Positions 43,477 through 51,647 of a stretch of 64,000 nucleotides of DNA are shown here, piece after piece. A program made the translations under genes and the position numbers. How positions within the stretch are numbered: the first letter of the stretch is position 1; every line of letters begins with the position of its first letter. This DNA is from Eubacteriales bacterium (GTDB lineage: Bacteria > Bacillota > Clostridia > Lachnospirales > Lachnospiraceae): positions 1 through 64,000 of the forward strand of contig JAUNDV010000003.1 in NCBI GenBank assembly GCA_030525875.1, given 5' to 3'. Below the pieces are notes generated by a model. The model searched no databases and had not been told where the DNA came from. It saw nothing but the letters and a program-made list of their open reading frames with translations.

Positions 43477-45138
43477 ATGTTTAAAATAAGCTATAGGGGA
43501 ATTACCAATTGCTATCATGAGGGGACAGCATGGAAAGATGTAGCTGTGGATTTTCAGAAATATTATAAGGATGAAATATTGCTGGTTCACAGTATTAGTG
43601 GGAATCATCTTTTTGAGCTTAACAAAATGATAAAAAAGGATGCAGAGGTAGAATTTGTAACATATAGAGATAAGGCTGGAAGAATGACCTATGCAAGATC
43701 TGCTATTTTGATATTGCTTAAGGCATTTTATGAAATAGCAGGAAGTGAGCATATAGACAAGATTCAGGTTGAGTTTACGATAGGAGGTAATTTCTATATA
43801 GTTCCTAAACTGGATTTTGAATTAGATGAAGAATTTCTCATCAGAGTTAAAGAAAAAATGGAGGAACTGGTATCCAAAAATATTCCTTTTACAAAGAAAA
43901 GCATGCATGTAGATGATGCAATAGAAAGCTTTAAAAAGCATGGGATGACAGATAAATCGGAGCTGTTTAAGTATAGAAGATCTTCTAGCGTTAATGTATA
44001 TGAATTAGATGGATTTGAAGATTATTTTTACGGTGCAATGTGCGCCTCTACAGCTTATATCAGAGTATTTGACCTTATAAAATATCAAAAGGGATTCGTG
44101 CTTATCCTTCCTGATTCAGATGATCCAGAAAGGCTTGCTGCTTTTAATCCATCTGACAAGCTTTTTAAGGTACAGTCTGAATCCTGCGACTGGGCTGACA
44201 GAATAGGGATAGGAAATATTGCTGACCTCAATGATGCTATATGTAAGGGCAGAGCCAATGATCTTATAATTATGCAGGAAGCATTTTTTGAGAAGAAGAT
44301 AGGAGAGATTGCCCAGCGAATTTCAAAAAAGGATAAAAAGATAATTCTTATAGCAGGTCCTTCAAGCTCTGGAAAGACAACAACAGCAAACAGGCTGGCA
44401 TTCCAGCTTATGGCTTATGGAATAAATCCACATATCATATCAGCGGATGATTATTTTATAGATTATGACAAGAGACCAGTTGATGAAAATGGAAAACCAG
44501 ATCTTGAGTCACTAAGTGCGGTTGATACAGAACAGTTCAATGCTGACATGCTGGATCTGCTTTCTGGACAAACTGTGGAAATGCCAAAATATAATTTTAA
44601 GACAGGAAAGAGAGAATATAAGGGAAGATTTTTGAAGCTGGAAGAGGATGATGTACTTATTATTGAAGGAATACATTGTCTTAATGATAAATTTTCAGAA
44701 AAACTGCCTAATGAAAGCAAATACAGAATCTATGTTTCAGCTCTTACCCAGCTTAATATAGATGAGCATAACAGGATTCCTACTACAGACTGCAGATTGC
44801 TTAGGAGAATGGTAAGAGATAACAGGACAAGGGGACATTCGGCTAAACAGACTATAGCAAGCTGGCCTTCAGTAAGAGCCGGAGAGGAAAAGAATATTTT
44901 TCCTTATCAGGATAATGCAGATGTTCTGTTTAATACGTCGATGATCTACGAGCTTGCTGTTTTAAAGACTTCAGCCGAACCTTTGCTCTTTGATATTGAT
45001 AAAAATGATCCTGAATATCTTGAGGCAAAGAGATTACTTAAATTTCTTGATTATGTACTTAGCGTTTCACCAGAAATAATTCCAAAAACATCTGTAATCA
45101 GAGAATTTATAGGTGGTTCATGCCTTGACGTGGGCTGA
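43477..45138 (+). CDS. Nucleoside kinase with ThrRS-like N-terminal domains (uridine kinase family)
   Basis: The 553-residue protein has two parts. Residues 1 to about 275 resemble the TGS-like and second-additional (editing-type) domains of threonyl-tRNA synthetase, with an ILLVHSISGNHLFELNKMI region and the stretch FEDYFYGAMCASTAYIRVF. The rest is a P-loop kinase of the uridine kinase/phosphoribulokinase family, with AGPSSSGKTTTANRL (near 294), ISADDYFIDYDKRP, FDWD-like MPKYNFKTGKR and VLIIEGIHCLND, then RRMVRDNRTRG. The fusion is common in Clostridia and some other bacteria. The kinase substrate and the role of the editing-like domain are not clear. It is the last gene before rnpB. Confidence 0.88.
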   Translation: MFKISYRGITNCYHEGTAWKDVAVDFQKYYKDEILLVHSISGNHLFELNKMIKKDAEVEFVTYRDKAGRMTYARSAILILLKAFYEIAGSEHIDKIQVEFTIGGNFYIVPKLDFELDEEFLIRVKEKMEELVSKNIPFTKKSMHVDDAIESFKKHGMTDKSELFKYRRSSSVNVYELDGFEDYFYGAMCASTAYIRVFDLIKYQKGFVLILPDSDDPERLAAFNPSDKLFKVQSESCDWADRIGIGNIADLNDAICKGRANDLIIMQEAFFEKKIGEIAQRISKKDKKIILIAGPSSSGKTTTANRLAFQLMAYGINPHIISADDYFIDYDKRPVDENGKPDLESLSAVDTEQFNADMLDLLSGQTVEMPKYNFKTGKREYKGRFLKLEEDDVLIIEGIHCLNDKFSEKLPNESKYRIYVSALTQLNIDEHNRIPTTDCRLLRRMVRDNRTRGHSAKQTIASWPSVRAGEEKNIFPYQDNADVLFNTSMIYELAVLKTSAEPLLFDIDKNDPEYLEAKRLLKFLDYVLSVSPEIIPKTSVIREFIGGSCLDVG

Positions 45139-45145
45139 GTTGTGC

Positions 45146-45173
45146 TTGACATTTTAGCAGGTATGAGTATAAT
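45146..45173 (+). promoter_or_regulatory. Promoter of rnpB
   Basis: Perfect TTGACA (45146-45151) and perfect TATAAT (45168-45173) are 16 bp apart, with the predicted start at the 5' end of the RNA near 45180. Confidence 0.92.
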
Positions 45174-45179
45174 AAACGC

Positions 45180-45509
45180 GAGCAGTATAAACGGTCGCTG
45201 CTGTCTATGACAGGAGAGGAAAGTCCGGGCTTCATAGGGCAGGATGCCTGATAACGTCAGGTGGGAGTGATCCTAAGGAAAGTGCAACAGAAAGTATACC
45301 GCCTTTAGTAAGGTAAGGGTGAAATGGCAGTGTAAGAGACTACCGGCAATCTGGTAACAGAGTGCGCATTGTAAACCCCATCCGAAGCAAGTCCATGAAG
45401 GAGTAATATGGCTGCCCGTCATGCTCCGGGTAGGACGCTTGAGTTATATGGTGACATATAATCTAGATAGATGACCGTTCTCGACATAACCCGGCTTATA
45501 GTACTGCTC
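45180..45509 (+). ncRNA. rnpB: RNase P RNA
   Basis: This is the catalytic RNA of RNase P, which trims tRNA 5' ends. The ends GAGCAGTA (45180-45187) and TACTGCTC (45502-45509) pair to form helix P1. Universally conserved segments are present: GAGGAAAGTCCGGGC (near 45216), a GTGCAACAGAAAG segment in the middle, and ATAACCCGGCTTA near the 3' end. The length of about 330 nt suits a clostridial type A-like RNA. It has its own promoter and terminator. Confidence 0.95.
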
Positions 45510-45524
45510 ATTTATATGATTTTT

Positions 45525-45556
45525 AAGACATACTCGTTTGTAGTGTGTCTTTTTTT
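45525..45556 (+). terminator. Terminator after rnpB
   Basis: AAGACATACT (45525-45534) pairs with AGTGTGTCTT (45542-45551), one G-U, then a T-run. Confidence 0.92.
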
Positions 45557-45711
45557 GTTTTATATCTTTAAATGAAACTAAACAAATATTTAAAATGTTT
45601 TATAATGGTCAAAACACACAAAAATAATAAAAAAAAATAAAATTTTATGGTTAAATAGCTAAGTTTGTGATAAAATAGAAAAAGCTTATTAGTATATACA
45701 GGAGGATAAAA

Positions 45712-46350
45712 ATGGATAAACCTAAAATGATTATTACAATCGGCAGAGAGTATGGAGCTGGTGGTAAGGCTGTAGGTCAGGCACTGGCAGAAGAACTTGG
45801 TATTCATTTTTATGATGAAGAGCTGATTAAGATTACATCTGAAACTTCAGCTATAGGAGAGCAGTATTTCAGGCTTGCGGACGAAAAGGCAGGCAATAAT
45901 CCTATTTATAAGCTGTTTGATTCTAAGAAACCTTCTATAGGAGAGCCAAAGGTTGGAGATAAGATGACAAGCCCGGAGAATCTTTTTAGATTTCAGGCAA
46001 AGACACTTAGAGAGATAGCATCAAGGGAATCCTGTATCATCGCAGGAAGAGCTGCAGATTATATTTTGAGAGAAGGAAATATTCCAAATGTTGTAAGTAT
46101 ATTTGTCTATGCTGATATGCCAAAGAAGATAGAAAGAATTATGGCCTTAGAGTCTGTTAACCGTGATACTGCTGAAGAGCATGTCAAGAAAATAGACAAA
46201 GAAAGAACAGAATTTTACAGCTACTATACAGGTAAGGACTGGCTGGATATGCAGAACTATGATCTATGCATCAATTCATCAAAGATAGAATATCCGCAGG
46301 TAGCACAGATAATAAAGGATTTCATGAGAACTAAGGGGTACGAGATTTAA
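45712..46350 (+). CDS. Cytidylate-kinase-like family protein
   Basis: The 212-residue P-loop kinase belongs to the cytidylate-kinase-like group (AAA_26). It opens with MIITIGREYGAGGKAVGQALAEELGIHFYDEELI, a variant P-loop with GREYGAGG, as in this family rather than the CMP kinase proper. SCIIAGRAADYILRE and the lid-like ESVNRDTAEEHVKKIDKERTEFYSYYTG follow, the last with the typical YY pair. The true substrate of the family is not settled. It starts after AGGAGG. The gap to the next gene (157 bp) holds a small palindrome (GAGATAA/TTATCTC) but no T-run terminator. Confidence 0.88.
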   Translation: MDKPKMIITIGREYGAGGKAVGQALAEELGIHFYDEELIKITSETSAIGEQYFRLADEKAGNNPIYKLFDSKKPSIGEPKVGDKMTSPENLFRFQAKTLREIASRESCIIAGRAADYILREGNIPNVVSIFVYADMPKKIERIMALESVNRDTAEEHVKKIDKERTEFYSYYTGKDWLDMQNYDLCINSSKIEYPQVAQIIKDFMRTKGYEI

Positions 46351-46507
46351 TATAAAGAAGAGCTCATGAGAATCAAGTTTTAAGAGATAATAAAATGTTA
46401 TCTCAGGGGAATTAAGCTTTACAATAAAAAAATGTGTGTGAAATATACAGCTATTCAAAAGATAGCATAAATCGCGCCATACTATAATATGAGAAGGGAG
46501 ACATATC

Positions 46508-48598
46508 ATGAGGGCGTATAAAACAAATGATATAAGAAACGTGGTATTATTAGGACATGGAGGGGCCGGAAAGACAACAATTGTCGAAGCATTGGCACAT
46601 GTTACCGGTATTACCGCAAGAATGGGTAAGACTGATGATGGAAATACTATCAGCGACTATGATAAAGAGGAGCAGAAGAGAAAATTCTCCATCTCAACTT
46701 CAGTTATTCCTTTAGAATATAAGGGTGAAGCAGGAGATATTAAGATAAATCTTCTTGATACACCAGGATACTTTGACTTCTGTGGAGAGGTTGAAGAGGC
46801 ACTTGCAGTAGCTGATGCTGCGGTAATTGTTGTGAATGGAAAGTCAGGCGTCCAGCCTGGAACAAGAAAGGCATGGGAGTATTGTGAGAAGAATTCAATA
46901 CCACGTCTTTTCTTCGTTACAAATATGGATGATGATGAGGCTTCATTCAGACAGCTGATTGTAAAACTTAATATGGAATTTGGACGTAAGGTTTCACCTC
47001 TTCAGATACCTATCAGAGAGGATAGAAAGTTTGTTGGATATGTCAATGTAGTTAAGATGAAGGGCCGTCATTTTACTAAGGAAAGTGAATATGAAGAGTG
47101 TGCTATTCCTGACTATGTAGCAAAGCAGCTTGATACTGCAAGAGGCTCACTTCTTGAAGCTGTAGCAGAGACATCTGACGAATATATGGAGAGATATTTT
47201 GAGGGTGGTGAGTTTACTTATGAAGAAATTTCATCAGCTCTTAGAACAAATGTTTCAGAATGTAATATAGTTCCTGTTATTATGGGATCAGGTATCAACT
47301 GCCAGGGCATGAATTCACTTCTTCAGGCCATTGATAAGTACTTCCCATCACCTGATTACAGAGAAACTGTAGGAACTGATCTTTCAAGTGGAGAGAGATT
47401 TACAGCAAAATGTAAACCAGATGCAAACCTTACAGCTTTGGTATGGAAGACAATTGCAGATCCATTTATAGGAAAATACAGTTTATTAAAGGTTGTTACT
47501 GGCGTTCTCAAGGCTGACAGCGTTATTTATAATGTTAATAAAGAGCAGGACGAGAAGGTTGGAAAGCTCTATGTACTTAGAGGAAAGGAAAGCATTGAGG
47601 TTGATGAGCTTCAGGCAGGTGATATCGGAGCAATTTCTAAATTAACAGTTACACAGACTGGAGATACTATAGCTCTTAGAAATGCACCTGTAGCTTATAA
47701 CCCTCCACAGATAGATACACCTTATACTTATATGGCTTATAAGCCAGTAAATAAGGGAGATGATGATAAGGTTTCAGCAGCACTTCAGAAGATGCTTGAT
47801 GAGGATCTTACACTTAGAGCTGTAAATGATGCAGAGAACAGACAGTCACTTCTTTATGCTATTGGCGAGCAGCAACTGGATGTTGTTAAATCAAAGCTGG
47901 AGACAAGATATAAGGTACAGATTGAGCTTTCAAAGCCTAAATTTGCATATAGAGAGACTATTAGAAAGAAAGTAAAGGTACAGGGCAAGCATAAGAAACA
48001 GTCTGGCGGACATGGACAGTACGGAGATGTTATCATGGAGTTTGAGCCTTCAGGAGATCTTACTTTACCTTATGTATTTGAAGAAAAGGTATTTGGAGGA
48101 GCTGTACCAAAGAACTTCTTCCCGGCAGTAGAAAAGGGAATTCAGGAATGTGTATTGAAGGGACCTATGGCAGGCTATCCTGTAGTTGGTATTAAGGCAA
48201 CTCTTATTGATGGTTCTTATCACCCTGTTGATTCTTCTGAAATGGCATTTAAGATGGCTTCAAGCATAGCATTTAAGGAAGCTTTCGTGCAGGCAAATCC
48301 TGTAATACTTGAGCCTATTGCATCACTTAAGGTAACTGTTCCTGATGATTATACAGGAGATGTTATGGGAGATCTGAACAGAAGACGTGGAAGAGTTCTT
48401 GGCATGAATTCAGACCACAATGGAAAGCAGACTATAGAGGCTGATATACCTATGTCTGAGCTTTATGGATATGGAACAGATCTTAGATCAATGACTGGAG
48501 GAATGGGAAGTTTTGCTTATGAGCTTGCAAGATATGAGCAGGCACCAAATGATGTCCAGAATGCTGTTATTGCAGCAGCTGCCGAAGCAAATGCTTAA
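46508..48598 (+). CDS. EF-G-like GTPase paralogue (FusA2-like) with altered G motifs
   Basis: The 696 residues cover all five EF-G domains: P-loop GHGGAGKTT (16-24), and a domain IV loop GGHGQYGDVIMEF with the C-terminal MGDLNRRRGRVLGM. It differs from standard EF-G in several places. The P-loop has GHGGAGKT instead of AHIDAGKT. Switch I reads EEQKRKFSIST instead of ERERGITI. The DTPGH histidine, essential for GTP hydrolysis in EF-G, is Tyr88. NKMD reads TNMD (138-141). These fit the EF-G-like group (FusA2/EF-G-2) rather than the housekeeping translocase. It could serve in recycling, stress or antibiotic response. It starts after GAAGGGAG, with TATAAT at 46483-46488 and no clear -35. Confidence 0.9.
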   Translation: MRAYKTNDIRNVVLLGHGGAGKTTIVEALAHVTGITARMGKTDDGNTISDYDKEEQKRKFSISTSVIPLEYKGEAGDIKINLLDTPGYFDFCGEVEEALAVADAAVIVVNGKSGVQPGTRKAWEYCEKNSIPRLFFVTNMDDDEASFRQLIVKLNMEFGRKVSPLQIPIREDRKFVGYVNVVKMKGRHFTKESEYEECAIPDYVAKQLDTARGSLLEAVAETSDEYMERYFEGGEFTYEEISSALRTNVSECNIVPVIMGSGINCQGMNSLLQAIDKYFPSPDYRETVGTDLSSGERFTAKCKPDANLTALVWKTIADPFIGKYSLLKVVTGVLKADSVIYNVNKEQDEKVGKLYVLRGKESIEVDELQAGDIGAISKLTVTQTGDTIALRNAPVAYNPPQIDTPYTYMAYKPVNKGDDDKVSAALQKMLDEDLTLRAVNDAENRQSLLYAIGEQQLDVVKSKLETRYKVQIELSKPKFAYRETIRKKVKVQGKHKKQSGGHGQYGDVIMEFEPSGDLTLPYVFEEKVFGGAVPKNFFPAVEKGIQECVLKGPMAGYPVVGIKATLIDGSYHPVDSSEMAFKMASSIAFKEAFVQANPVILEPIASLKVTVPDDYTGDVMGDLNRRRGRVLGMNSDHNGKQTIEADIPMSELYGYGTDLRSMTGGMGSFAYELARYEQAPNDVQNAVIAAAAEANA

Positions 48599-48636
48599 GT
48601 AAAATATATTTTTTTGAAAATTGATATTTAGCATAG

Positions 48637-48665
48637 AAAAAGACGCATTAGTGCGTCTTTTTCTC
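48637..48665. terminator. Bidirectional terminator between convergent genes
   Basis: AAAAAGACGCA and TGCGTCTTTTT form a perfect 11-bp stem with a TTAG loop. It has T-runs on both strands and serves the EF-G paralogue (+) and the small minus-strand gene. Confidence 0.93.
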
Positions 48666-48672
48666 TTATCCG

Positions 48673-48924
48673 TTAAATCTTATTAAGAAGAAATCTGGCT
48701 CTTGCTTCATCATCTTTTCTAACAGGTAGGCTATAAACTGTTTTTACAGCACTATCACGAGAAAATAAATAGTTGTTTCCACGTAAATTATTGGATGAAA
48801 GTCTTAATTGGTTGTTTGTGCTGGTATCTTTGTATGGAATACTATTGTTTGCGAGAATGTTCTTTGCAATAAAGAATTTTTCCATACTTAATGTAGTATA
48901 TACTTCAATATATTTTTTGAACAA
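48673..48924 (-). CDS. Small DUF2007-like protein (putative signal-transducing protein)
   Basis: This is the only credible minus-strand gene. It encodes 83 residues starting at TTG, 8 nt after GGAGG on that strand (from the complement of about 48933-48937). The sequence opens EVYTTLSMEKFFIAKNILANNSIPY, the pattern of DUF2007-type proteins in which a short beta strand is followed by a helix and 'NGI'-like turn. It ends SLPVRKDDEARARFLLNKI, also typical of the family. Its function is unknown; DUF2007 was named for a presumed signalling role. It shares a terminator with the EF-G paralogue and diverges from the flavodiiron gene. Confidence 0.7.
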   Translation of the reverse strand: MFKKYIEVYTTLSMEKFFIAKNILANNSIPYKDTSTNNQLRLSSNNLRGNNYLFSRDSAVKTVYSLPVRKDDEARARFLLNKI

Positions 48925-49058
48925 TGACTATTCCTCCTTTTTGCGAAAATTTACAATAATATTTTACAATAGAGAAATATTATATGTAAATAAAATATAT
49001 AAAAATAACATAGGCAATGATATAGGTATAACATGGATGTCCAAAGTTTTAAATATGT

Positions 49059-49087
49059 TTGCAACAGGTCTTTTAGTGTGATATACT
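49059..49087 (+). promoter_or_regulatory. Promoter of the flavodiiron gene
   Basis: TTGCAA (49059-49064) and TATACT (49082-49087) are 17 bp apart, giving a leader of about 31 nt before the ATG at 49125. Confidence 0.75.
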
Positions 49088-49124
49088 TCTCACTGAAATG
49101 AGACTATAAGGAAAGGTAAGAATT

Positions 49125-50336
49125 ATGCAGGCTACACGTAAATTAAATGATGATATTATTTGGGTAGGAGCTGATGATAGAAGACTCCATCTTTTTGAAA
49201 ATCTTTATCCTCTTCCACATGGTGTATCTTATAACGCATATCTTATAAAAGATGAAAAGACAGTGCTTTTGGATACAGTAGATGAAAGTGCAATTTCACA
49301 GCTTATTGAAAATGTTGAGCATGTTCTTAATGGCAGAAAGCTGGATTATATTATTGTAAATCATATGGAGCCAGATCACTGTAAGGGTATTAAGCGCATT
49401 CTCGAATTGTATCCTGACTGTAAGATGGTAGGAAATGTTACAACATTTAAGTTTTTTGACCAGTTATTCGACACAACACTTTCAGATGAAAGAAAGGTAG
49501 TTGTAAAAGAAGGAGATATATTAGATCTTGGCTCTCATAAGCTTAGATTTATATTTGCACCTATGGTTCACTGGCCAGAGGTAATGCTTACTTATGATGA
49601 AAAGGACAAAGTACTTTTCTCAGCAGATGCATTTGGAACCTTTGGAACCCTGGATGGAAATATCTTTGATGATGAGATCGATTTCAACTCATCATGGCTT
49701 ACAGATGCCAGAAGATATTATACCAATATTGTAGGAAAATACGGACCACAGACCCAGGCTGTTCTCAAGAAGGCAGCAAATCTTGATATTGCAATGATAG
49801 CACCGCTTCATGGACCAGTATGGAGAAACAAGCTTGGTATGTTTGTAGAAAAGTATGACATATGGTCTTCATACAGAGTTGAAGATCCAGGCAGTGTTGT
49901 AATTATTTATGGCTCTATGTATGGAAATACACAGGAGATGTGCGAAGCTCTCGCATGTATGCTTGGAGATATGGGACTCAAGAAGATAAAGGTATATGAT
50001 GTTTCTGAAACAGAGAAATCATACCTTATTGCAGAGTGCTTCAGATGTGAGCATCTTGTTTTTGCAGCACCTACTTATAACAATGGTCTGTATCCAAAGA
50101 TGAAGGAGTTTATCGAGGATATGAAGATGCTTAACCTTCAGAACAGAAAGGTTACAGTGCTTGGAAATGGTACCTGGGCACCACAGTCTGGAAAGTGCAT
50201 GAAGGAAATGCTTTCTGAGATGAAGAACATGGACATTTCAAGTGTAGATATTACTGTTAAGTCAAGATTAAAGGATTCCGAAGCAGGTTTCCTCAAAGAT
50301 ATTGCAAACGACATTGTATCAAGACTTGGAAAATAA
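49125..50336 (+). CDS. fprA: Flavodiiron protein (FprA-type O2/NO reductase)
   Basis: Flavodiiron proteins reduce oxygen to water, or NO to N2O, and protect anaerobes. The 403 residues have an N-terminal metallo-beta-lactamase-like diiron domain with all ligands in place: HMEPDH (HxExDH), His in APMVHWPE, Asp in FSADAFG and His in IAPLHGP. A C-terminal flavodoxin domain follows from about residue 260 (IIYGSMYGNTQEM; FAAPTYNNGLYP; LGNGTWAP). This is the class A form without a fused rubredoxin or oxidoreductase domain. It starts after GGAAAGG and is a single-gene unit with its own terminator. Confidence 0.96.
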   Translation: MQATRKLNDDIIWVGADDRRLHLFENLYPLPHGVSYNAYLIKDEKTVLLDTVDESAISQLIENVEHVLNGRKLDYIIVNHMEPDHCKGIKRILELYPDCKMVGNVTTFKFFDQLFDTTLSDERKVVVKEGDILDLGSHKLRFIFAPMVHWPEVMLTYDEKDKVLFSADAFGTFGTLDGNIFDDEIDFNSSWLTDARRYYTNIVGKYGPQTQAVLKKAANLDIAMIAPLHGPVWRNKLGMFVEKYDIWSSYRVEDPGSVVIIYGSMYGNTQEMCEALACMLGDMGLKKIKVYDVSETEKSYLIAECFRCEHLVFAAPTYNNGLYPKMKEFIEDMKMLNLQNRKVTVLGNGTWAPQSGKCMKEMLSEMKNMDISSVDITVKSRLKDSEAGFLKDIANDIVSRLGK

Positions 50337-50360
50337 AACTATTTATAATAAAATTATTCA

Positions 50361-50389
50361 TAAGACCGGAATAAACCGGTCTTATTTTT
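50361..50389 (+). terminator. Terminator after fprA
   Basis: TAAGACCGG (50361-50369) pairs perfectly with CCGGTCTTA (50376-50384), then five T. Confidence 0.93.
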
Positions 50390-50436
50390 GTGCAATAAGC
50401 ATAAAAATAAGAATAAAAAATTGTAAGTTATATACG

Positions 50437-50466
50437 TTTACAGAATCAGGTTAAATAATATATAAT
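50437..50466 (+). promoter_or_regulatory. Promoter of the lacI-type regulator operon
   Basis: TTTACA (50437-50442) and TATAAT (50461-50466) are 18 bp apart. The -35 box lies in ACGTTTAC (50434-50441), the same core that occurs in the downstream operator arms. Confidence 0.7.
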
Positions 50467-50489
50467 CTGTACACAAAATTTAAGAGAAC

Positions 50490-50526
50490 GTTTACGTAAA
50501 AATTAAACCTAAAATATTACGTAAAC
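50490..50526 (+). promoter_or_regulatory. Inverted repeat operator upstream of the lacI-type gene
   Basis: GTTTACGTAA (50490-50499) and TTACGTAAAC (50517-50526) are perfect inverted 10-bp arms with 17 bp between them, about two helical turns apart start to start. Each contains the palindrome TTACGTAA. They lie just after the predicted transcription start and probably bind the LacI-type protein, making the operon self-regulated. Confidence 0.65.
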
Positions 50527-50552
50527 AAATATCTAAATGGGGTGTAAAATAA

Positions 50553-51647
50553 ATGGCAGGAAAGGTTACATTAAAGCAAATAGCAGAGCAGGCAGGAGTT
50601 TCTTTAACTTCAGTTCACAGAGTCCTAAATGGTAAGGGAGGATGTAGTGAGGCTGTGACAGAGAAAATCCTGCGGATAGCACAGGAACAAGGGTATAGTG
50701 TAAACGTTGCAGCTTCAACATTAAAAAAACAGCCAATGCACATCGCACTTATTTTTCCTTTAAGAGCAAAGGGCGGCAAATATTTTCTAAATCGTATACT
50801 TGAGGGATATCTGACCATGAGAGATGAGATCAATCCTTTTAATATTATTTTTCAGGAATTTTATACGAATGTATCTGTTACCTCAGAATTCGACATTCAG
50901 ACAGAAACAATACTTAGAAATATTTATAATGACCAGCCGGTCCACTATGACGGTGTATTGGTATATGGATTAAATCTTAGTCCAAAAGCTGAAGGATATC
51001 TGAACAGAATAGTAGGAAAGGGGACAAAGGTTGTTGTCCTCGAAAAATGTTCAGAGAGTCTGGAAGATATTTGCAAAGTCGTAGTAAATGATGCAGTAGC
51101 TGGCTCCATGGCAGCTGAGCTTATGAGCAAATTTATTTATGATAAGGGCTCAGTTCTTGTGTTTGGACAAAATATGATGAATGGTACAGATATGAATAGT
51201 AGTAGTTTTTGCAATCTTTTAAGTAAATTCAGGCCTGAACTAAAGATTGTAGAGGTGCCACTTAATCTTGATATCAATCAGGAAAAGCTTATTGAAGAAA
51301 TAATGCGAAAATATGATGATATTCAGGGTGTATATTGTACCTGTGCCAGACATACGGCCTCACTACTTAAGACTATAGAGGAATCAAAGCTTAAGCCTAA
51401 GTTTGTAATTGGAAGCGAGCTATTTGACAGAACATATGAGGCACTTAATAATGACGTTCTGGATGCAGTTATTGATAAAAGACCTCACAAGGTAGGCTAT
51501 AAAGGACTTCAGCTTCTTATAGCAAATCTTTTAAAAAATGAACCTCTGCCGGCACTCTATCAGGTTATGCCTAGAATAATATTAAAGGCTAACTGTAACT
51601 ATTTTTATGATGAGATCAAGGAGAAGCTTTATGGAGAGGACAGCTAA
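50553..51647 (+). CDS. LacI-family transcriptional regulator
   Basis: The 364 residues begin with the LacI helix-turn-helix (VTLKQIAEQAGVSLTSVHRVLNGKGGCSEAVTEKILRIAQEQGY). The recognition helix has SVHRVLN in place of the usual TVSRVLN, and AASTLKKQ stands at the hinge position. The rest is a periplasmic-binding-protein-like sensor of the sugar type (IALIFPLRAKGG..FLNRILEGY; VVLEK; GSVLVFG). The ligand is unknown but is likely a sugar, since the next gene, which overlaps its end by 17 bp, is a sugar symporter. TTACGTAA-containing repeats lie upstream. Confidence 0.92.
   Translation: MAGKVTLKQIAEQAGVSLTSVHRVLNGKGGCSEAVTEKILRIAQEQGYSVNVAASTLKKQPMHIALIFPLRAKGGKYFLNRILEGYLTMRDEINPFNIIFQEFYTNVSVTSEFDIQTETILRNIYNDQPVHYDGVLVYGLNLSPKAEGYLNRIVGKGTKVVVLEKCSESLEDICKVVVNDAVAGSMAAELMSKFIYDKGSVLVFGQNMMNGTDMNSSSFCNLLSKFRPELKIVEVPLNLDINQEKLIEEIMRKYDDIQGVYCTCARHTASLLKTIEESKLKPKFVIGSELFDRTYEALNNDVLDAVIDKRPHKVGYKGLQLLIANLLKNEPLPALYQVMPRIILKANCNYFYDEIKEKLYGEDS

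Noticed and set aside
46384..46404. Palindrome GAGATAA/TTATCTC after the cytidylate-kinase-like gene as a terminator
   Set aside because: No T-run follows. It may be an operator, but there is nothing to support that.
48773..49081. Plus-strand frame of 102 codons overlapping the DUF2007-like gene
   Set aside because: It has no ribosome site and runs through the opposite gene and the upstream region of the flavodiiron gene. The minus-strand gene has a ribosome site and family motifs.
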